Below are positions 60,431 to 64,000 of a DNA stretch of 64,000 bases, piece by piece. Both the position numbers and the translations under genes were made by a program. Every line of letters starts with the position of its first letter. The first letter of the stretch is position 1. The stretch is from Oscillospiraceae bacterium (GTDB lineage: Bacteria; Bacillota; Clostridia; Oscillospirales; Ruminococcaceae): NCBI GenBank assembly GCA_022770625.1, contig JALEHK010000083.1, forward strand, positions 1-64,000, written 5' to 3'. The notes below the pieces were generated by a model, which searched no databases, had not been told where the DNA came from, and saw only the letters and a list, made by a program, of their open reading frames with translations.

Positions 60431-62320
60431 ATGAATAAAAAACAGAAAAAGGTGCTGATCCGGATCATTGTCTCCGCGTCTCTTCTGGTTCTGCTGAATT
60501 TTATTCCGGTCACCGGGATTCTTCGCGGCGTGCTCTACCTGATCCCGTATCTGGTCATCGGCTACGACATCCTGATTAAGGCCGCGAAAGGCATCAAAAA
60601 CCGCCAGCCCTTTGATGAAAACTTCCTGATGGCAATTGCAACGATCGGTGCCTTCACGATCGCCGTCTACGAAAAGAGCGGGGACTTTAACGAAGCGGTC
60701 GCCGTTATGCTCTTCTATCAGATCGGCGAGCTTTTCCAGAGCTATGCGGTCGGTAAGAGCCGCCGCAATATCAGCGAACTGATGGACATCCGCCCCGATT
60801 ATGCGAATCTCGAAGCTGAGGACGGAACCCTTTCTCAGGTCGATCCCGACGAGGTGGAGATCGGTTCGATCATCGTCGTGAAGCCGGGCGAAAAGGTTCC
60901 GATCGACGGTGTGATCGTCGAAGGCACCACCACCTTCAATACCTCTGCTTTGACCGGCGAAAGTGTCCCGCAGGATGCTGCTCCCGGAAATGAGGTCATC
61001 AGCGGCTGCATCAACCTGACCGGCCTGGTCAAGATCCGCACGACCAAGGAGTTCGGCGAATCGACCGTTGCGAAGGTTCTTGAACTGGTCGAAAACGCAA
61101 GCTCCCGTAAATCCCGTTCGGAAAACTTCATCTCCAAGTTTGCCCGCATCTATACCCCCGCTGTCTGCTACAGCGCGCTCGCCCTTGCGATCCTTCCTCC
61201 GGTTGCCCTGCTGCTGATGGGAAAAGCGCCCGGTTGGGATGTATGGATCTACCGTGCGCTGGCCTTCCTTGTAACGAGCTGCCCCTGCGCGCTCGTCATC
61301 TGCATCCCGCTTTCCTTCTTCGCCGGTATCGGCGGCGCCAGTAAAGCGGGCGTCCTCGTCAAGGGAAGCAACTATATGGAAACCCTCTCTGAGGTCAGAA
61401 CGGTCGTCTTTGATAAAACCGGTACCATGACCGAAGGCGTCTTTGAGGTCGCCGGTGTTCACCACAGCACGATCGAAAATGAAAAGCTATTGGAATACGC
61501 GGCATTGGCCGAGAGCTTTTCGACCCACCCGATCAGTGTCAGCCTCCGGAAGGCTTACGGAAAAGAGATCGACACCTCCCGCGTTTCGGATGTCAAAGAG
61601 ATCGGCGGTCACGGCCTGACCGCTTTGGTTGACGGCGTTTCGGTCGCTGTCGGAAACAGCAAGCTGATGGATCAGCTCGGCGTTCCTTCGATCGAATGCC
61701 GGAGCGTCGGAACGGTTGTTCACGTTGCCCTCGACGGAAAATACGCCGGCCATATCCTGATCGCCGACCGGGTCAAACCGGACGCAGAGAAAGCGATCCG
61801 CGCCCTGAAACGGTGCGGTGTTCATAAGACGGTCATGCTGACCGGCGACCGGAAGGCGGTCGGTGAACAGGTCGCCCGCCGGCTCGGGATCGATGAGGTT
61901 TATACCGATCTTCTCCCGGAGGATAAGGTTACGAAGGTCGAACAGCTTCTCGCTTCCGAAAAGAGCCATAAAGAGAAACTCGCCTTTGTCGGCGACGGTA
62001 TCAATGATGCTCCGGTTCTCTCCCGTGCGGACATCGGTATCGCGATGGGCGCGCTCGGTTCGGACGCCGCGATCGAAGCGGCGGACGTCGTGCTGATGGA
62101 CGACAACCCCTTAAAGATCGTCAAGGCAATCAAAATCTCCCGCAAGTGCCTGCGGATCGTCTACGAGAACATCTACTTCGCGATCGGCATCAAGCTCCTC
62201 TGCCTGCTTCTGGTTGCGATTGGCGCCGCCAATATGTGGGCGGCAATCTTTGCCGACGTCGGCGTCATGGTCATTGCCGTTCTGAACGCCATCCGCGTCC
62301 TGAACACCAAAAACCTCTGA
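60431..62320 (+). CDS. P1B-type heavy-metal ATPase (Zn/Cd/Pb class)
   Basis: 629 residues, ATG 60431 behind TATGAGGAGG. Begins directly with TM helices, with no N-terminal metal domain. Actuator motif SALTGESVPQ, membrane Cys-Pro-Cys in LVTSCPCALVICIP, phosphorylation site VFDKTGTMTEG, HP motif STHPIS, nucleotide domain GDRKAVGEQVA, and hinge VGDGINDAPVLSRADIGIAMG. C-terminal TM pair follows. Exports divalent soft or borderline metals. Last gene of the ArsR-HMA-ATPase operon. Confidence 0.94.
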   Translation: MNKKQKKVLIRIIVSASLLVLLNFIPVTGILRGVLYLIPYLVIGYDILIKAAKGIKNRQPFDENFLMAIATIGAFTIAVYEKSGDFNEAVAVMLFYQIGELFQSYAVGKSRRNISELMDIRPDYANLEAEDGTLSQVDPDEVEIGSIIVVKPGEKVPIDGVIVEGTTTFNTSALTGESVPQDAAPGNEVISGCINLTGLVKIRTTKEFGESTVAKVLELVENASSRKSRSENFISKFARIYTPAVCYSALALAILPPVALLLMGKAPGWDVWIYRALAFLVTSCPCALVICIPLSFFAGIGGASKAGVLVKGSNYMETLSEVRTVVFDKTGTMTEGVFEVAGVHHSTIENEKLLEYAALAESFSTHPISVSLRKAYGKEIDTSRVSDVKEIGGHGLTALVDGVSVAVGNSKLMDQLGVPSIECRSVGTVVHVALDGKYAGHILIADRVKPDAEKAIRALKRCGVHKTVMLTGDRKAVGEQVARRLGIDEVYTDLLPEDKVTKVEQLLASEKSHKEKLAFVGDGINDAPVLSRADIGIAMGALGSDAAIEAADVVLMDDNPLKIVKAIKISRKCLRIVYENIYFAIGIKLLCLLLVAIGAANMWAAIFADVGVMVIAVLNAIRVLNTKNL

Positions 62321-62351
62321 TTCTAATTAAGAGAGAAACTTTTTCTGAGGA

Positions 62352-62391
62352 AAAAACACCTTTCCCGTACTATTTCGGGAAAGGTGTTTTT
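62352..62391. terminator. Bidirectional terminator between ATPase and XRE genes
   Basis: AAAAACACCTTTCCCG (62352-62367) and complement (62376-62391), with long T/A flanks on both sides of the stem. It separates convergent operons. Confidence 0.92.
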
Positions 62392-62392
62392 G

Positions 62393-62752
62393 TTATTCCG
62401 TCAGTTTCTTCCGTTCCATCCGTTTGGCTTCCTCGACCGCCCGGAGCACCCGCTGCTGCCCGTTTTCCGAGAGCGCTAAAACGTCCCTCATAAGCTCGCC
62501 GCAGCTGTACGCCGGCGTGATCGGGATTTTTTCCAGTTCCATCAGCGGGTCTTTTTCCGCTTCCGCCACCCGCCCGAGCGGAAGGTCGGCGGAAACGTCA
62601 TAAAACCGCACCAGCTTCTGGAAATACCGGAGCGGAAGCTCCGACTCTCCGTTTTCATACCGCGAGTACTGCTGCTGAGTGATATGGAGAAAGGAAGCGA
62701 TCTCCCGCTGGGAAAGCCCCTTCTCCTCCCGGAGATTGCGGAAAAACTCCAT
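62393..62752 (-). CDS. XRE family helix-turn-helix regulator
   Basis: 119 residues from ATG 62752, which has GGAG six bases upstream; longer starts (GTG 62767, ATG 62764) overlap the upstream stop and lack a site. HTH: MEFFRNLREEKGLSQREIASFLHITQQQYSRYENGESELPLRYFQKLVRFYDVSAD. A helical C-terminus (LMRDVLALSENGQQRVLRAVEEAKRMERKKL) may form a dimer interface. It follows the beta-galactosidase gene by about 12 bases in the same direction, so it could regulate that locus. Confidence 0.88.
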   Translation of the reverse strand: MEFFRNLREEKGLSQREIASFLHITQQQYSRYENGESELPLRYFQKLVRFYDVSADLPLGRVAEAEKDPLMELEKIPITPAYSCGELMRDVLALSENGQQRVLRAVEEAKRMERKKLTE

Positions 62753-62763
62753 TATATGCTCCA

Positions 62764-64000
62764 TCACCGGCGCTTTACAATCCGATAGCCCCAGTCGGAA
62801 AGGGTCACCGCTCCGTCATACTCTTCCCCGGTCAGAAGATCGACCGAACGGGGGAACGTGACGGTTTTTTCTTCGGGGGAATAGTTGAGGAAGAAGAGGA
62901 TTTGTTCGCCCTTGTCGTTTCTGGATTCGCGGACGGTCACGCCCGCATCGGCAAATTCCGTTCCGATCCCGGCGCTTTCAAGCGCTTTTTCCATCAGCCG
63001 CACCATGACGCTCTCTCCTGCGTGACAGCCGATATAATAGCCGCTTCCTTTTCCGAAATGCGCACAGGTAACAGCGGCGTATTCTTTCCAGTAGGGGTGC
63101 TGATACCGTGCGAGAACTTCTGTTTCCGCTTCCGGAATCAGAAGTTCCATAAACGTGTCGGCTTCCGCCCCGTCTGCAAATCCCGCGAGGGTGACTCCTT
63201 CGGGGTTGGTAAACTGGGAATAGCTGACGCCGAACGCCTTGGAGAGAATATGGGGCGCTTCGTCGTGATAGACCTTGATATTTTCATCAGCAAACGCCGT
63301 CTTAAAGCTCCCGACCAAAACGCCGCCCTGCTCTTCGTATTTCAGAAGCGTTTTCAGAAGTCCTTCGCCCGCCGCATAAAGCGCCGGTACTGCGATCAGC
63401 TGATAGCGGGAGAGATCAGCGCCTTCCGGGAGCGAGTCGGCATAGATAAAGTCCACCCCGATGTTCAGCTTAAAGAGCGCTTCATACATCCACCGCACCA
63501 CGTCGTTATACGAAAGCAGTCCCGGCCGCCCGAATCCCATCCCCATCGGGATGTTGAAATATTTAAGCGAGGTGAGCGCGATATTGCTGATTAAAACGGC
63601 GGCTTTGTTTTCCTTGTGCAGCCCGGTCAGAACAGGCGAGAGCTTTTGAAACTCCGCGCCGACCGTTTTCGCTTCCTGATAAACGGCAGAGGGCTTGAAG
63701 TCGTGGGACAAAAGCCCCTTCCAGTAGGTCTCGCCCGCGTTGTGAATCGAGTGCCAGTGCCAGTATTCGACCATCTCCGCGCCCGATGCAAGATGGCTCA
63801 TTGCCTGAAGTCTCAGCTGTCCGGGGAATGGCGTCCACGCCGGGAAGCCCTGCGCTTCGGTTTCAAGTACGAGATAGGGCGCCTGCTTCAGACTCCGGAT
63901 CTGGTCGCCGAACTGGGCAATCTCGATTCCGGTCAGATGCATCTGCGTCGGATGATAGATGTCGCATCCCGCGATGTCGAGACACTTCGCGACCTGATCG
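62764..64000 (-). CDS. GH42 beta-galactosidase, C-terminal part, N-terminus outside window
   Basis: The frame is open to the right edge, so only the last 411 codons are present. Visible GH42 features: CDIYHPTQMHLTG, the nucleophile-type LETEAQGFPAWTPFPGQLRLQAMSHLASGAEMVEYWHWHSIHNAGETYWKGLLSHD, then the trimerisation/beta domain (VLISNIALTSLKYFNIPMG, LIAVPALYAAGEGLLKTLL) and the C-terminal Greek-key (LNYSPEEKTVTFP, YDGAVTLSDWGYRIVKR). Hydrolyses beta-galactosides in the cytoplasm. The stop codon overlaps the region just before the XRE start. Confidence 0.92.
   Translation of the reverse strand, partial: DQVAKCLDIAGCDIYHPTQMHLTGIEIAQFGDQIRSLKQAPYLVLETEAQGFPAWTPFPGQLRLQAMSHLASGAEMVEYWHWHSIHNAGETYWKGLLSHDFKPSAVYQEAKTVGAEFQKLSPVLTGLHKENKAAVLISNIALTSLKYFNIPMGMGFGRPGLLSYNDVVRWMYEALFKLNIGVDFIYADSLPEGADLSRYQLIAVPALYAAGEGLLKTLLKYEEQGGVLVGSFKTAFADENIKVYHDEAPHILSKAFGVSYSQFTNPEGVTLAGFADGAEADTFMELLIPEAETEVLARYQHPYWKEYAAVTCAHFGKGSGYYIGCHAGESVMVRLMEKALESAGIGTEFADAGVTVRESRNDKGEQILFFLNYSPEEKTVTFPRSVDLLTGEEYDGAVTLSDWGYRIVKRR

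Overview
The window looks like a chromosomal segment of a moderately GC-rich Firmicute of class Clostridia, probably Oscillospirales. The evidence is a CIRCE-controlled hrcA-grpE-dnaK-dnaJ operon, sepF/ylmH/divIVA next to ileS-lspA, hfq behind mutS-mutL-miaA, split transketolase subunits, an FMN-riboswitch-controlled ECF riboflavin transporter, AGGAGG-type ribosome binding sites, many Ser/Glu-rich lipoproteins, and GTG and TTG starts. No phage, transposase, CRISPR array, rRNA or tRNA was seen, and no frameshifted gene was recognised.

Layout, left to right. 1-2.6 kb: three minus-strand envelope genes (two DUF4358-like lipoproteins, the first running off the edge, and a DUF3810 membrane metalloprotease-like protein with a 27-bp tandem repeat). 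2.9-7.9 kb: the HrcA-repressed chaperone operon. 8-10.3 kb: a DUF4349 lipoprotein facing a VanY-type D,D-carboxypeptidase-like protein. 10.3-17.2 kb: rpsU (58 aa) with a structured leader, a yqeG-type phosphatase, an endonuclease IV-like protein, efp, a CD1247-type acidic protein, the FMN riboswitch and ribU, then an Asp23 protein with fatty acid kinase fakA. 17.3-32.8 kb: mutS-mutL-miaA, then hfq, an HlyD-like protein, the division genes (ylmE, sepF, ylmH, divIVA), ileS, lspA and an RluA pseudouridine synthase fused to a HAD hydrolase.

32.9-41.5 kb: split transketolase, then a Ugp/MalFGK-like ABC importer co-directional with an NPP-type phosphodiesterase and a HAD phosphatase, which hints at a phosphorylated substrate. 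41.6-57.3 kb: a peptide-use region. Five minus-strand genes (amidohydrolase, S10-like carboxypeptidase, two S9 peptidases, M61-like aminopeptidase), none with a signal peptide, diverge from a five-gene oligopeptide ABC operon that is followed by a PatB/MalY C-S lyase. Import, cytoplasmic hydrolysis and amino acid catabolism appear to be coupled there. 57.7-64 kb: ftsH, a metal-efflux operon (ArsR/CadC-type sensor, separate HMA chaperone, P1B ATPase) with two matching operator palindromes, then a minus-strand XRE regulator and the 3' part of a GH42 beta-galactosidase.

The least ordinary observations are an FMN aptamer carrying a roughly 150-nt palindromic insertion with competing strands, the RluA-HAD fusion, a VanY-like protein with Lys in place of the catalytic Glu, a possible small RNA between vanY-like and rpsU, and a hairpin element found in two distant intergenic regions. 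All calls come from reading sequence and motifs. No database search or folding program was run.
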